This document shows positions 51,291 through 60,210 of a DNA stretch of 64,000 nt, one piece after another. Position 1 is the stretch's first letter, and each line of letters starts with the position of its first letter. Both the position numbers and the translations under genes were made by a program. The notes beneath the pieces are model-generated. The model was not told the origin of the DNA. It was given only the letters and a program-made list of their open reading frames with translations, and ran no database searches. The stretch spans positions 1 through 64,000 of the forward strand of contig JASDSY010000035.1 of NCBI GenBank assembly GCA_041441465.1, in the 5' to 3' direction. The stretch is from JASDSY01 sp041441465. Its GTDB lineage: Bacteria > Muiribacteriota > UBA9980.

Positions 51291-52100
51291 TCATTTGCTA
51301 TTGCTATTTCCGCTGTCATTTTCTTCGTTTTCCAGCTGATTTTGCTTTTTAAACTTATCGTAGTCGCTGTTCGGGTCGCCGATATTTTCGATATAATATA
51401 ACGTCCGGTCTTTTATTTCACCAAAAAGTACCGGCAGGTCATTTTTTATGGCTATTCCATAATTGCCTGTTTTTAAATTCGAGTTAAAATTTTCAAACGA
51501 ATCGGCGTGCATGAAATAAAAAACGCTCAGAATAATAGAGGAAAAACCTATAATAATAATGCCTATTATAGTCAAAATTTTCAAAGTCCGGTAACTTTTT
51601 CCAAAAAAACCTTTAATGCCGCCTATAAAGCGCTGGAGTTTTTCCTGGCTTATTTCCTCCTGGACATTATGTATCGAGTTATAGCATTTATTGCACACTA
51701 TGCTCGCAGCCTGGGCGGAAGCGTCATGCGCGCACTTGCGGCAGACCGGTTTTTTGCATGAAATGCATGTGCCTATGACTTTTTCATCAAGATGGACAAG
51801 TTCGGTGCATACGGGCGCTCTGGGCTCGATAAATAAAGCCAGCATTTTATCGATTAACGAAACCGGCTTTTGCGCATCAAGCAATTTTTTACGCTGCTCC
51901 GCCTCATCCATCAAATAACCGCCGCTGTCAAGTTTTTGCTTTAACTTTTCAATGTCTTCCTTGCAAAACTTACATACGACACGATTATTTGTGTCGTGCG
52001 TCCCCTGGCAGTCCGAACAAACCGTTTTACGGCAAATACTGCATGTTCCAATTATAGGTTTCGAATGCCGCCACGGACATCCGTCAAGTTTTTGCGCCAA
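51291..52100 (-). CDS. B-box-type zinc-finger membrane protein
   Basis: About 270 residues. Two zinc modules of B-box type with C-x2-C, C-x2-C and His (GTCSICRKTVCSDC, then VCKFCKED; and GTCISCKKPVCRKC, then VCNKCY) are joined by a helical linker. A transmembrane helix near residues 175-197 follows, and a polar tail that would lie outside. Start is uncertain: TTG 52100 is 9 nt after GGAGG, and a GTG (52109) abuts that site. Zinc modules face the cytoplasm. Such proteins are common in some uncultured bacteria and have no assigned role. Confidence 0.7.
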   Translation of the reverse strand: MAQKLDGCPWRHSKPIIGTCSICRKTVCSDCQGTHDTNNRVVCKFCKEDIEKLKQKLDSGGYLMDEAEQRKKLLDAQKPVSLIDKMLALFIEPRAPVCTELVHLDEKVIGTCISCKKPVCRKCAHDASAQAASIVCNKCYNSIHNVQEEISQEKLQRFIGGIKGFFGKSYRTLKILTIIGIIIIGFSSIILSVFYFMHADSFENFNSNLKTGNYGIAIKNDLPVLFGEIKDRTLYYIENIGDPNSDYDKFKKQNQLENEENDSGNSNSK

Positions 52101-52339
52101 CTGCAACACCCTCCGCGCAAATTATCGGCAAAAAAAATATATGCTTAACATTAAATAACGTAAATATTTGTAATTAATTAATTAATAAAGTACTGTCAAT
52201 AAAAAAATATCGTGAAATTTCTTTTGAAAAAGTTTTTATAAATAATTTTTAATAATATTTTCAAAATTTCTTTAAAATCTTTTCCATAAAAATAATTTTG
52301 TTAATTTTCAGGCATAACTTAAAATAAAACACAAAAATA

Positions 52340-52368
52340 TACAGGGCGGTATTGAAAACCGCCCTGTA
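52340..52368 (-). terminator. Terminator of ileS
   Basis: An 11-bp stem, TACAGGGCGGT/ACCGCCCTGTA, with a 7-nt loop, followed on the minus strand by ATTTTTG. Confidence 0.85.
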
Positions 52369-52384
52369 TTATGTAATTATGTTA

Positions 52385-55300
52385 TTACAATTTTTCGACA
52401 GCTATCAGCATTTTAATTCCGTTAATATCCCATTCCTTAAATTCAGGCGAATTTTTCGCGCTGTCATAAGCGTGGGCGATTATATTTTCGGATAATGTCT
52501 CATGCTTTACATATTCGCCGAAGTTTTTAAGGCTTTTCGCGATTATTTCTTCCTTGGCATGGTCGATTACCGAGTAATTAATTTTAACGCGGTCGAGTAT
52601 TTCGAAATCAGAATCTTTGCGCATATTCTGGACTTTATTGACAACTTCGCGCGCATAACCTTCCATTATAAGTTCTTCATTCAACGTGGTATTCAGCGCA
52701 ACTCCATTTTCGCCTTCGATTACGGCGGCAAAGCCGTCCTTCGATTTCGAGGTTGTAACTACGTTTTCCTTATTCAAAATTATTTCGCTGCCGTTCAAAT
52801 CAAACTTATATTCGCCCGATTTTAATATGGCCTTAGCTATATCGTTATTAGGCGTAGTTTCAAGATATTTTTTTATCTCAGGCACAAGCTTGCCGTATTT
52901 TGAACCGAGCACCGGAAAATTAGGTTTTAACGTATAATTGACATATTCGTCAAGCGAGTTTACGAATGTCAGTGTTTTAATGTTCAATTCCTCGTCTATA
53001 AGTTCTTTCATCGAGTTGATTATTTCTTTTTCATGAGGCGCGGAAATCTTTATTATCATTTCCGCAAGCGGCTGCCTTACTTTCAAGGAGCATGCATTGC
53101 GCGCGGAACGGCCAAGGTAAACCACGTTCTGGATAAGCGCCATCTGCGACTCAAGTTCCTCGAAATTAAGCTCTTCCTTATATTCAGGATAATCTGTCAA
53201 ATGTACCGACATTTTGGCATTCGGATCGATCTTGCAGACAAGGTTGCGATACATCGCTTCAGTTATGAACGGGCAGAACGGAGCGAGCAGCTTCGAAAGG
53301 CCTACAAGCACTTCATAAAGCGTAAGATATGCCGATTTTTTATCATCATCGAGCTCGAATTTCCAGAAACGGCGGCGGCTTCTTCTTACATACCAGTTCG
53401 AAAGGTCGTCGACGAATTTTTCGAATATGGTCGAAGCAGCCATAATCTCAAATTTATCGAGATTTTCACGCACAGTCTTAACCAGCCTGTTATATTTCGA
53501 CATGATCCACTGGTCGATAAGCGGACGCATTTTTACATCAATCTTATGATCGAGCGGGTTAAAGTTATCAATATTAGCGTATAAAGTAAAGAAAGCGTAT
53601 GTATTTTTAATAGTTCCTAAAAATTTGTTATGCGCTTCCATTACGGCTTCTTCATAAAAACGGCGGGCATTCCACGGAGCCGTCGCTGTATAGAAGCACC
53701 ATCTTAAAGCGTCGGCGCCGTATTTATTGAACATCAGGAACGGATCGACGACATTGCCTTTATGCTTGCTCATTTTTATGCCGTTCTTATCCTGGATAAG
53801 GCCGAGCACCATGACATTTTTATAAGCCGAAGTCTTGTGAAGAAATGTCGAAGTAACAAGAAGGCTGTAGAACCAGCCGCGAGTTTGATCGACTGCTTCG
53901 CAGATGAAATCGCCCGGGAAGTTTTCATGGAACTTATCCTGGTTTTCGAACGGATAGTGCCATTGCGCGGTATGCATAGCGCCCGAATCGAACCAGCAGT
54001 CAATAACTTCCGGAACGCGTTTCATGTGGCCGCCGCATTCGCATTTCAAGAATACATTATCGACATAAGGCTTATGCAGCTCAATATTGTCAGGGCAGCC
54101 CTCAGATTTTTTCTTGAGCTCCTCAACAGAACCGATACATTCTATTTTTTTGCATTTTTCGCAAATCCATATCGGCAGCGGCGTGCCCCAGTAACGGTCA
54201 CGTGAAAGCGCCCAATCTATCATGTTTTCAAGGAAGTTTTTAAAACGTCCCGCTTTTATATAATCAGGATACCAGTTGATTTTTTCGTTATTCGCAAGAA
54301 TTTCATCCTTGAACGCCGTCGTCTTTATAAACCATGAATGGCGGGCATAATAAAGAAGCGGACTGTCGCAGCGCCAGCAGAATGGATATGTATGCTTGAT
54401 CTTGCCGCTCTTATATAAAATGCCTTTTTCATGCAAATATTTTTCGATCGCCGGATCGGCTTTTTTTACAAAAATACCTTTCCACTCGGTAACTTCGTCA
54501 GTAAATTCGCCGCGTAAATTAACGGGCTGAATAACGGGCAGGTTGTTTTTAACGCCGAGCTGATAATCGTCTTCGCCGAAGGCCGGAGCTATATGGACGA
54601 TACCGGTACCGTCGTCGAGCGTAACGAACTCGGCTGCGCAAACGAAATGCGCTTTTTTGGTCGGCTTCACATATGTGAACATTTGTTCATACTCGACGCC
54701 GACGAGCTTTTCGCCTTTCATTTCTTCCGCTATTTCATATTCGCCCTTCAATTCGTCAAGGCGTGATTTGGCCAATATTAAATACTGGTCGTTATGTTTA
54801 ACTTTTACGTAGTCGAAATCCTTATTAACGGCAAGCGCGACGTTCGAAATAAGCGTCCACGGAGTTGTCGTCCATACTAAAAAGTATGTATTTTCCTGGT
54901 TTTTAACTTTAAAGCGGACAAATACTGACGGGTCTTCGGCTTCTTCGTAGCCCTGCGCGACTTCGTGCGAACTAAGGCCGGTGCCGCAGCGCGGGCAGTA
55001 AGGAATTACCTTATGTCCTTCATACAGTAATCCCGCTTCGAAAAATTGTTTTAATATCCACCATATAGTTTCGATGTATTCGTTGGTGCATGTAACATAC
55101 GGCTTTTCCATGTCAATCCAGAAACCGCCGCGTTCAACCATTTTTCTCCATTCGGCTTCGTATTTAAAAACCGATTGGCGGCATTTTTTTATAAATTCCT
55201 CGACACCGTATTTTTCGATGTCCTGTTTGCCGTTTATGCCGAGCATTTTTTCCACTTCAAGCTCAACGGGCAGTCCGTGGGTATCCCAGCCGGCCTTCCT

Positions 55301-55537
55301 GACAACATGATGGCCGCACATCGTTTTATAACGCGGTATAAGATCCTTCATAGCTTTAGTGAGGACATGTCCTGGATGCGGCATGCCGTTAGCGGTCGGC
55401 GGGCCTTCCAAAAACACAAACGGTTTAGAGCCTTTACGCTCATCCATTGATTTGTAAAACACACGGTTATCATTCCAGAACTTAAGTATCTCCAGCTCTG
55501 ATTCTGGCTTAAGCTGCGAGTCAACTTTGTCGAACAT
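52385..55537 (-). CDS. ileS: Isoleucyl-tRNA synthetase, eukaryote-like (type 2)
   Basis: Charges tRNA-Ile and edits Val-tRNA-Ile. 1050 residues. Class I motifs: PPTANGMPHPGH (HIGH region, with Pro in place of Ile) and GIKMSKHKGNVVDP (KMSKS region). The editing domain has FLVWTTTPWTLISN and GTGIVHIAPAFGEDDY. Sequence features such as GWDTHGLPVELEVEK and the RDRYWGTPLPIW block, together with a long C-terminal domain without the zinc ribbon of type 1 enzymes, point to the type 2 family. Type 2 enzymes are known to be less sensitive to mupirocin. GGGAG precedes the ATG. No T-box leader is seen. Confidence 0.94.
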   Translation of the reverse strand: MFDKVDSQLKPESELEILKFWNDNRVFYKSMDERKGSKPFVFLEGPPTANGMPHPGHVLTKAMKDLIPRYKTMCGHHVVRKAGWDTHGLPVELEVEKMLGINGKQDIEKYGVEEFIKKCRQSVFKYEAEWRKMVERGGFWIDMEKPYVTCTNEYIETIWWILKQFFEAGLLYEGHKVIPYCPRCGTGLSSHEVAQGYEEAEDPSVFVRFKVKNQENTYFLVWTTTPWTLISNVALAVNKDFDYVKVKHNDQYLILAKSRLDELKGEYEIAEEMKGEKLVGVEYEQMFTYVKPTKKAHFVCAAEFVTLDDGTGIVHIAPAFGEDDYQLGVKNNLPVIQPVNLRGEFTDEVTEWKGIFVKKADPAIEKYLHEKGILYKSGKIKHTYPFCWRCDSPLLYYARHSWFIKTTAFKDEILANNEKINWYPDYIKAGRFKNFLENMIDWALSRDRYWGTPLPIWICEKCKKIECIGSVEELKKKSEGCPDNIELHKPYVDNVFLKCECGGHMKRVPEVIDCWFDSGAMHTAQWHYPFENQDKFHENFPGDFICEAVDQTRGWFYSLLVTSTFLHKTSAYKNVMVLGLIQDKNGIKMSKHKGNVVDPFLMFNKYGADALRWCFYTATAPWNARRFYEEAVMEAHNKFLGTIKNTYAFFTLYANIDNFNPLDHKIDVKMRPLIDQWIMSKYNRLVKTVRENLDKFEIMAASTIFEKFVDDLSNWYVRRSRRRFWKFELDDDKKSAYLTLYEVLVGLSKLLAPFCPFITEAMYRNLVCKIDPNAKMSVHLTDYPEYKEELNFEELESQMALIQNVVYLGRSARNACSLKVRQPLAEMIIKISAPHEKEIINSMKELIDEELNIKTLTFVNSLDEYVNYTLKPNFPVLGSKYGKLVPEIKKYLETTPNNDIAKAILKSGEYKFDLNGSEIILNKENVVTTSKSKDGFAAVIEGENGVALNTTLNEELIMEGYAREVVNKVQNMRKDSDFEILDRVKINYSVIDHAKEEIIAKSLKNFGEYVKHETLSENIIAHAYDSAKNSPEFKEWDINGIKMLIAVEKL

Positions 55538-55670
55538 TAAAAATCTCCCTTTCTATGTTTTATTATTTTGGTTTTTTATTTCTTAATTAATATTTAATAT
55601 CACTGCGCCTGAATTTAATTACGGTATTTAAATTTTAAATTATATATCAGGCTTTTTTATCAATCGCCGG

Positions 55671-56246
55671 TCATTTTGCGGCAATAATTTTATGGTTAAT
55701 TATGCACCGGCACGCAAATTCGAGCGACGTCGTATAAAGCAGGCATTTTTCAAGGTTTTCTGCTGCCGCAAATGTGCCGTGGCCCCGGACGACCGCGATA
55801 TTATACTTTTCAAGGTAAGGCGCAATTTTAACCGCAACCTCGCTTGACGCGATAGCGTTTTTTACCGTTATGACAGGCACGCCGTCGCAAAAATAATAAC
55901 CGCCCTCGGCGTCTATGGGCCTTATCACGTCATTTTCAAAAGACATCGCAATTACCGCCGGCGGGTGTGCATGAATTATCGCCTTTTTCGATGTCTGGTT
56001 ATAAACAGCCCTGTGAACGACAATCTCGCGGGACGCGATCTTATCGAGCTCGCTGTTTTCACAGGCAGTTGTTTCCACCAGGCTTGATTCAGTTATAAGG
56101 CCAAGCATTGCACCTGTTTTCGTTATTGTAATAATACCTTTTTCATGTTCGAACGAAGACATATTGCCTGAATGAGAATTATTCATACCGGCCAGAAAAA
56201 GCTCGCGACCGAAAAGGCTGAATTGTTCTATTAATTTCTTGTCCAT
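55671..56246 (-). CDS. Class II aldolase (FucA/AraD family), probable DHAP-shunt aldolase
   Basis: 191 residues, single class II aldolase/adducin domain. Zinc ligands H92 and H94 in IIHAHPPAV and H156 in VVRGHGTFA, with a family Glu at E74, and a substrate loop near SHSGNMS. The size fits FucA-like enzymes. Because the isomerase MtnA and a nucleoside phosphorylase lie just upstream in the same direction, the likely reaction is cleavage of 5-methylthioribulose-1-phosphate to DHAP and methylthioacetaldehyde, or of the 5-deoxy analogue, rather than fuculose-1-phosphate. The MtnB dehydratase belongs to the same superfamily and cannot be excluded by sight, but the MtnC/MtnW/MtnX/MtnD partners it needs are absent. 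Confidence 0.85.
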   Translation of the reverse strand: MDKKLIEQFSLFGRELFLAGMNNSHSGNMSSFEHEKGIITITKTGAMLGLITESSLVETTACENSELDKIASREIVVHRAVYNQTSKKAIIHAHPPAVIAMSFENDVIRPIDAEGGYYFCDGVPVITVKNAIASSEVAVKIAPYLEKYNIAVVRGHGTFAAAENLEKCLLYTTSLEFACRCIINHKIIAAK

Positions 56247-56447
56247 TCTCCACCTTAAAATTCCGCACTTTAAAGTTATTTTGTGTATAATTTATTCAAC
56301 TTTAGCGTTTAAATAATAATATTTTTTCGAGCTGTTAACCAGAATGCGAACATATAAAAAAATGCTGCTAATTCTATCATAAAAAATGATTAAAATTGCT
56401 GATTTTCAATATATCCGATCCCGTAAAAATCAAACAAATGATTAAAA

Positions 56448-57515
56448 TTAGCTCAGCGCTTTTTTTATATTGCTTTTGTAAGGTTTTTCAATTACGCCAT
56501 ATTCCGTGATAATTCCTGAAATATATTTCGCGTCGGTAACGTCGAACGCGGGGTTTTTCACCCTGACCCCATGAGGCGCAACGCGCGCGCCGTGCATTTC
56601 GGTAACTTCCTTTTCCGAACGTTCCTCGATTTTTATGTCATCGCCTGTTTTTATAGCAAGATCGAATGTGGATTTAGGCGCTGCTATAAACATCGGAACG
56701 CCGTTTTCCTTTGCAAGCACCGAAAGCGAATAGGTTCCGATTTTATTGGCGGCGTCGCCGTTAGCGGCAATTCTGTCGGCGCCCGTTATGACAGCGTCGA
56801 CGAGGCCTTTTTTCATCATAAATCCCGCCATATTGTCGCATATCAAATAATTATCAATTTTATCTTCCATAAGTTCATACGCCGTAATACGCGCCCCCTG
56901 TAAATACGGGCGTGTTTCGTCAACCCAGACATAGTCCAGAATGCCGGTTTCATGGGCCGCCCTTATCACGCCAAGCGCAGTGCCGTAACCGCATGTAGCC
57001 AGCGCTCCGGCGTTGCAATGGGTCAATATCCTTAATTTACGGCCTTTAAATTTTTCTTTCAAATATAAGGCGCCGTTCCGGCCGATCTTTTCGCAAATCG
57101 CGATATCTTCCGAATCCATTTCAACGCAAAGTCTTTCCGTCATCTGTATGATTTCGGTTATGAATTTCGGCCGCGCCGCTAAAACTTCATTATAAACCTT
57201 ATCGCACGCCCATTTTAAATTAACGGCAGTAGGGCGGACACTTGCCATTTCATCGCGCGCTTTTTCAAAAGCCAGCATAAAATTAACGACGTCCTCGTTT
57301 TGATATTTTCCGCTGTTTTCAAAGCACCACAGCAGGAGGCCGAACGCGCCGGACACCCCGATAAGCGGAGCGCCGCGAAGTTTCATAGACAATATGGCAT
57401 CCTTCATTCCGTTAAAGTCACGGCACGATAAAATTTCCTTCTTTAACGGAAGCGTGAGCTGATTAACAAAATTAATCTCTTTTTTCGATTTGTTATAATT
57501 TAAAGTTTTTTCCAT
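56448..57515 (-). CDS. mtnA: S-methyl-5-thioribose-1-phosphate isomerase
   Basis: Converts 5-methylthioribose-1-phosphate (and 5-deoxyribose-1-phosphate) to the ribulose form. The catalytic residues are visible: C167 in LTHCNAGALAT and D247 in ITGADRIAANGD. Also present are RPTAVNLKWA and DETRPYLQGARITAYEL, the usual MtnA motifs (eIF2B-alpha fold). 355 residues, normal. GCGGGG is about 6 nt before the ATG. It stands between the phosphorylase (89 nt away) and the aldolase. Confidence 0.95.
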   Translation of the reverse strand: MEKTLNYNKSKKEINFVNQLTLPLKKEILSCRDFNGMKDAILSMKLRGAPLIGVSGAFGLLLWCFENSGKYQNEDVVNFMLAFEKARDEMASVRPTAVNLKWACDKVYNEVLAARPKFITEIIQMTERLCVEMDSEDIAICEKIGRNGALYLKEKFKGRKLRILTHCNAGALATCGYGTALGVIRAAHETGILDYVWVDETRPYLQGARITAYELMEDKIDNYLICDNMAGFMMKKGLVDAVITGADRIAANGDAANKIGTYSLSVLAKENGVPMFIAAPKSTFDLAIKTGDDIKIEERSEKEVTEMHGARVAPHGVRVKNPAFDVTDAKYISGIITEYGVIEKPYKSNIKKALS

Positions 57516-57604
57516 AATTAACCCCGCATTTTATTTCACATTTTTATGAACTGCAATTCATTTTTAGCAATTCGCCGGCCGGTTTATATAAAGGCTAAAT
57601 ATAA

Positions 57605-58450
57605 TTAATTTTTCATTTTTTTGAAAACTTCGCATATCAGTCTTGTCATTTTCGGCGAAGCCGCGTTAGCTGTTTTTACTATTCTATTAACATCGACAGG
57701 TTCGATTTTATCGGTATTGGCAAGATCGGTAATGATCGACATGCCTACGACTTTAAGGCCGCAATGCTTCGCCACTATCACTTCAGGGACCGTCGACATT
57801 CCAACGGCGTCAGCGCCGATTATTTTCAAAAACTTATATTCCGCTGGAGTTTCAAGGCAAGGCCCGGTCAGCGCGGCATATACGCCTTTTTGCAATTTTA
57901 TTTTTATATCGAGCGCCGTTTCTTCGAACAGCTTTATCAATTCGAGGTTATAAGGCTCGCACATATCGGGGAAGCGGTGTCCGAGCCTGTAATCGTTAGG
58001 GCCGATAAGCGGGTTCTGTCCGGTAAGGTTAATATGATCCTTGATAATCATCAAGTCGCCGGCGCAAAAATTAGGGTGCAGCCCGCCCGCCGCGTTTGAA
58101 ACTATAATAGTCTTAATGCCGAGTTCTTTCATTACGCGTACAGGGTAAGTTACCTGGCCTAAATCATAACCCTCGTAAAAATGAAGGCGGCCCTGCATCA
58201 TAACGACTGATTTTCCCTGAAGCTTGCCAAACAGCAATTTACCGGCATGTGACTCCACCGTAGAAACCGCGAAATGCGGTATAATTTCATAGGAAATCTC
58301 AATTTTTTCGGTCAGAGCGGTTTCGAGATGGGCAAGTCCTGTACCCAGGATAATTCCAATTTCAGGCTGAATAGCAGCTCTTGTTCTTATAAATTTGACG
58401 CTTTCCGCTATTTTATCAAAAAGGCTTTTATTGCTGTTAATTAATGACAT
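57605..58450 (-). CDS. Trimeric purine nucleoside/MTA phosphorylase
   Basis: 281 residues from the ATG at 58450 (AGGAG about 10 nt upstream), a class I trimeric PNP/MTAP-family enzyme: IGIILGTGLA phosphate loop, MQGRLHFYEGYD, SNAAGGLHP, and GPCLETPAEYKFLKIIGADA followed by MSTVPEVIVAKH. The purine-binding residue corresponding to human PNP Asn243 is Asp (D242, IITDLA), and Glu is kept at E200. In this family Asp at that position is typical of enzymes that accept 6-aminopurines (adenosine, MTA), whereas Asn marks 6-oxopurine PNPs. With mtnA and the aldolase downstream, MTA is a likely substrate. Confidence 0.88.
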   Translation of the reverse strand: MSLINSNKSLFDKIAESVKFIRTRAAIQPEIGIILGTGLAHLETALTEKIEISYEIIPHFAVSTVESHAGKLLFGKLQGKSVVMMQGRLHFYEGYDLGQVTYPVRVMKELGIKTIIVSNAAGGLHPNFCAGDLMIIKDHINLTGQNPLIGPNDYRLGHRFPDMCEPYNLELIKLFEETALDIKIKLQKGVYAALTGPCLETPAEYKFLKIIGADAVGMSTVPEVIVAKHCGLKVVGMSIITDLANTDKIEPVDVNRIVKTANAASPKMTRLICEVFKKMKN

Positions 58451-58556
58451 TAAAAATAATGCTCCTAACATTTTATTTATATTAAAAACTGCGCCTCGCA
58501 GCTGCCAAAGCCGCGCTTATTCATTTTAATTTTAAGCCGGCATTAAGCGGTAATAA

Positions 58557-59252
58557 TTAATTGCCGGATTTAGCTGAAATAGGGGCAGCCTGCTGCGGAG
58601 GCTGCTGAACGATTTCAACTTCGGTCTTCGAAAGGATCCTGTCAAGCTCGCTGAATTTTTCCTTTACAAACGGCACGCTGTCAAGGATAATCGGCTCTGG
58701 TTCGCCGGCCGGGCGAAGTTTTATCATTCCGGAACCTAAAAGCATATATTCGAACACGTCTGTTATCGACTGATCGTATTTTATAGACGGCGCTGGATAT
58801 CTCTTGACGTCAGAAAAAACGCCGGCATGAACGATGATTTCATTCGAGGTCACCTCGCAATATTCAAAGCGGGTATCGAGCATTACAATAAAATAGGTCA
58901 GGGCGTAAATCAATGTCATGAACGCATAAAACCCTTTATTCATCTGTATATCTATCGCGTCAAAAATCGCGCTTAAATTTCCTAATATATGATAATACGT
59001 ATCGATCCACAAAGTCATAAATAAAATCATAAAAAGGCTTATTATTATTTGAACGAAGATGTGCTTTTTGAATTCAAGAGAAAAAATCAATAAATTAGCG
59101 GCAAATACTCCCGAAAAAAATATTCCGCAAAGCCTCCCCGGATCTCCGGAAATATTGCCATAAATCATCATTATTAACGCGGTAAAAAATGTTGGATAAA
59201 AAAATATCACCTTAGGATATGGCCTTATAATAACCCTGTCGTTTGAAGCCAT
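58557..59252 (-). CDS. Membrane protein with C-terminal PH-like domain
   Basis: 231 residues from ATG 59252 (GGAGG ten nt upstream; a TTG two codons earlier is an alternative). Four hydrophobic helices (about 15-140) are followed by a soluble region (FEYCEVTSNEIIVHAGVFSDVKRYP) with the beta-strand pattern of bacterial PH-like (YdbT/bPH2) domains, and a Pro/Gln-rich tail. Function unknown. It sits between the sigma factor gene and the phosphorylase gene on the same strand. Confidence 0.6.
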   Translation of the reverse strand: MASNDRVIIRPYPKVIFFYPTFFTALIMMIYGNISGDPGRLCGIFFSGVFAANLLIFSLEFKKHIFVQIIISLFMILFMTLWIDTYYHILGNLSAIFDAIDIQMNKGFYAFMTLIYALTYFIVMLDTRFEYCEVTSNEIIVHAGVFSDVKRYPAPSIKYDQSITDVFEYMLLGSGMIKLRPAGEPEPIILDSVPFVKEKFSELDRILSKTEVEIVQQPPQQAAPISAKSGN

Positions 59253-59328
59253 TTTCAAATAACCTCCAATAAAATTCTATATTAACCTTTATTAATTAAA
59301 AAAAATCAATCGAATAAGCAATAATAAA

Positions 59329-60150
59329 TCAATATATATCTTTTTTCATTCGCGACAGCCGGCCGCGCAGTCTCAAAATAGATTTGGTATGAAGCTGCGA
59401 AACACGCGACTCCGAGAGCCCCATTATTGCAGCAATTTCCTTCAATGTAAGTTCATTATAGTAATACAGCGTTATGACGATCTTTTCCTGGTGAGAAAGC
59501 ATTTCTATCGCGTCAACAACAATCTTTTTTACTTCGTCGGATTCAATAGTGAATTCGGGATTTTTAGCCGCGATATTTTCTATCATATGATATTTCGAAG
59601 TTACCTCGCCGTTCTCGCCGTCCTCAAAATAAGCTTCATCGAGTGACATTACAAGGGTTTTTCTCTCGTCTTCGTATATTTTTTTCAAATTATCAATCGA
59701 AATCTTCATATTTTCGGCGATTTCTTCGTCGGTAGCCTCGCGGCCGAGCTTGACTTCAAGCTCATAAATAGTGTTAGCCAGCTGCTTATTCTGATATCTT
59801 ATGACCCGCGGCACCCAGTCGAGAGCGCGCAATCCGTCAAATATGGCCCCTCTTATCCTTTTAGTGGCATAAGTTACAAATTTAATATTTAAGGCAATAT
59901 CATATTTATCGACGGCGTTTATAAGTCCGAAAGTTCCCCACGAAACGAGATCCTCGAAATCTATATGATCCGGGAGGTTCATTTTCATCCTTCCGGCGAC
60001 AAATTTTACAAAATGAGCATAGCGCAATATTAATTTTTCGCGAAGCTTCAGGTCATGAGAATGCTTATAATCAAGCCACAGCTCAGTTTCCTCGCTGTCG
60101 CTCATTCTATTTGTTTTTAAAGAATCACTATAATTTTGTTCATTTTCCAT
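59329..60150 (-). CDS. fliA: FliA/WhiG-family RNA polymerase sigma factor
   Basis: 273 residues with sigma-70 regions 2 (LWLDYKHSHDLKLREKLI, then DFEDLVSWGTFGLINAVDKY), 3 (YATKRIRGAIFDGLRALDWVPR) and 4 (LSHQEKIVITLYYYNELTLK, then LSESRVSQLHTKSILRLRGRL). The absence of region 1.1 and the DWVPR motif are typical of sigma-28 (FliA/SigD/WhiG). Such factors usually drive flagellar or motility genes. No flagellar gene is in the window, and the nearest secreted/pilus-like genes are immediately upstream. A WhiG-type role outside flagella is possible. Confidence 0.93.
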   Translation of the reverse strand: MENEQNYSDSLKTNRMSDSEETELWLDYKHSHDLKLREKLILRYAHFVKFVAGRMKMNLPDHIDFEDLVSWGTFGLINAVDKYDIALNIKFVTYATKRIRGAIFDGLRALDWVPRVIRYQNKQLANTIYELEVKLGREATDEEIAENMKISIDNLKKIYEDERKTLVMSLDEAYFEDGENGEVTSKYHMIENIAAKNPEFTIESDEVKKIVVDAIEMLSHQEKIVITLYYYNELTLKEIAAIMGLSESRVSQLHTKSILRLRGRLSRMKKDIY

Positions 60151-60210
60151 TTCAAGCCATCCATGGACATTCTCGATTATTTATTAATGCCGTATTTGAA
60201 TCTAAAAACG

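Noticed and set aside
53033..54205. Plus-strand open frames (183 and 147 aa) opposite ileS
   Set aside because: Antisense shadows of a strongly conserved synthetase; no ribosome-binding site and no recognised domain.
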